Source: CALELF01 sp045617925 (GTDB taxonomy: Bacteria > Synergistota > Synergistia > Synergistales > Synergistaceae). Taken from it: DNA of 5,019 nucleotides. The DNA is taken from contig JAZLJR010000050.1 of NCBI GenBank assembly GCA_045617925.1, positions 1 through 5,019 on the forward strand, given 5' to 3'. The translations under genes and the position numbers were made by a program. The notes under the pieces were generated by a model. That model did no database searches. It had not been told where the DNA came from and saw only the letters and a list, made by a program, of their open reading frames with translations. This document shows, in pieces, positions 4,651 to 5,019 of this stretch; the stretch's first letter is position 1, and each line of letters opens with the position of its first letter.

Positions 4651-4779
4651 GGTGTGTTTCTTGCAAAATTTGCAAAATTTGCTTTTTTCCAGTTTCTTCG
4701 TCGCTTTCTTTTTGTTTACTAATGTTACATAGTTACGACGTTTGCATTCTGTGCACTGGAGTCCAACGATGTCTGCCAT
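4630..4779 (-). CDS. rpmG: 50S ribosomal protein L33
   Basis: A 49-residue large-subunit protein, starting at ATG 4779 and ending at TAG 4632-4630. The zinc-ribbon cysteines are all present as two CxxC pairs, C9/C12 (QCTEC) and C36/C39 (FCKFC), so this is the zinc-binding (C+) form. The sequence is strongly basic, and NYVTLVNKK and KKHTLHKE are typical of L33. A purine-rich AAGGGAGAG lies upstream as ribosome binding site. Its place between tuf and tRNA-Trp-secE is the standard order in many bacteria. The region coding for residues 35-39 is a perfect tandem repeat of a 9-nt unit, and the 3' end carries the -35 box of the next promoter. Confidence 0.95.
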   Translation of the reverse strand: MADIVGLQCTECKRRNYVTLVNKKKATKKLEKSKFCKFCKKHTLHKECK

Positions 4780-4806
4780 GTTTTGGTCTCTCCCTTTCTA
4801 CTGCTT

Positions 4807-4830
4807 AATTTTAGAAACTATTCTAAAATT
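4807..4830 (-). repeat. Perfect AT-rich inverted repeat before rpmG
   Basis: Arms AATTTTAGAA and TTCTAAAATT (10 bp, perfect) with a 4-nt loop. It lies 3 nt after the larger tuf hairpin and about 27 nt before the rpmG start. Without a following T run it is not a standard terminator. It may be a processing or stability element. Confidence 0.5.
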
Positions 4831-4833
4831 TGA

Positions 4834-4865
4834 TTCTTTGGGGAAGACGTGTCTTCCCCAAAGAA
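4834..4865 (-). terminator. Strong hairpin after tuf, possible terminator or processing site
   Basis: A perfect 15-bp inverted repeat with a 2-nt centre (arms TTCTTTGGGGAAGAC and GTCTTCCCCAAAGAA), beginning 14 nt after the tuf stop. Downstream on the minus strand is TCAAATTTTAG rather than a clean T tract. It may therefore terminate only partly, or stabilise the tuf mRNA 3' end, letting some transcripts read into rpmG, for which no clear promoter of its own was seen. Confidence 0.6.
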
Positions 4866-4879
4866 GATAAAAATTCTAA

Positions 4880-5019
4880 TTATTCGATGATTTCAGTTAC
4901 GACACCAGCACCGACTGTTCTGCCACCTTCACGAACTGCGAAGCGAAGTCCTACCTGCATTGCTATTGGAGCAATCAAGGTAACTTCGAATGTGCTGTTG
5001 TCTCCTGGCATAACCATCT
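4880..5019 (-). CDS. tuf: Elongation factor Tu, C-terminal 45 residues (5' end outside window)
   Basis: EF-Tu delivers aminoacyl-tRNA to the ribosome as a GTP complex. Only the end of domain 3 is in view: MVMPGDNSTF, then LIAPIAM, LRFAVREGGRTVGAGVV and the terminal TEIIE, stop TAA at 4882-4880. REGGRTVGAG is nearly invariant in EF-Tu and the ending matches the family. The frame enters at the window edge with two bases of a preceding codon. The GTPase domain is outside. Followed by a strong hairpin and then rpmG. Confidence 0.97.
   Translation of the reverse strand, partial: MVMPGDNSTFEVTLIAPIAMQVGLRFAVREGGRTVGAGVVTEIIE

Noticed and set aside
4529..4732. Plus-strand reading frame beginning MAGLEGFEPSTLAF
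   Set aside because: This is the antisense translation of the tRNA-Trp gene continuing into rpmG antisense. MAGLEGFEPSTL-type peptides are a well-known artefact of translating through tRNA genes.

Overview
The window is a bacterial housekeeping region of fairly low G+C, read entirely on the minus strand (right to left in these coordinates). The signs of Bacteria are intact L1, L11, L33, SecE and NusG genes, a tRNA-Trp, Shine-Dalgarno-led starts and an intrinsic terminator. The phylum cannot be fixed from this sequence. A NifS/IscU pair of the type common in anaerobes suggests an anaerobic, possibly gut-associated, bacterium, but that is inference.

Right part (about 5019 to 2283): the 3' end of the EF-Tu gene (tuf) is followed by two perfect back-to-back inverted repeats. 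Then come rpmG (L33), tRNA-Trp(CCA), secE, nusG, rplK (L11) and rplA (L1). A near-consensus sigma-70 promoter lies across the 3' end of rpmG and should drive tRNA-Trp, secE, nusG, rplK and rplA. This is the classic translation/secretion/antitermination block. However, the usual next genes (rplJ, rplL, rpoB, rpoC) are absent: a strong terminator follows rplA. The nusG-rplK gap (104 nt) and the rplK-rplA gap (130 nt) are packed with potential RNA hairpins. One of these, abutting the rplA ribosome binding site, resembles the L1-binding region of 23S rRNA and could be an L1 autoregulatory site.

Left part (2282 to 1): a separately promoted operon holds nifS/iscS (cysteine desulfurase), nifU/iscU (Fe-S scaffold with an unusual Cys-rich, acidic C-terminal tail) and the first 152 codons of a heavy-metal P1B-type ATPase. 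The ATPase starts inside the iscU stop codon (TAATG) and runs off the left edge. Its N-terminus is a 36-residue tail holding 12 His and 7 Cys, and no ordinary HMA domain is seen. The association of Fe-S assembly with a metal exporter, both carrying extra metal-ligand-rich tails, is the most interesting biology here.

No mobile element, CRISPR array or gene-free stretch over 300 bases was seen. The largest gap is the roughly 175-nt rplA-nifS interval, which holds a terminator and a candidate promoter.
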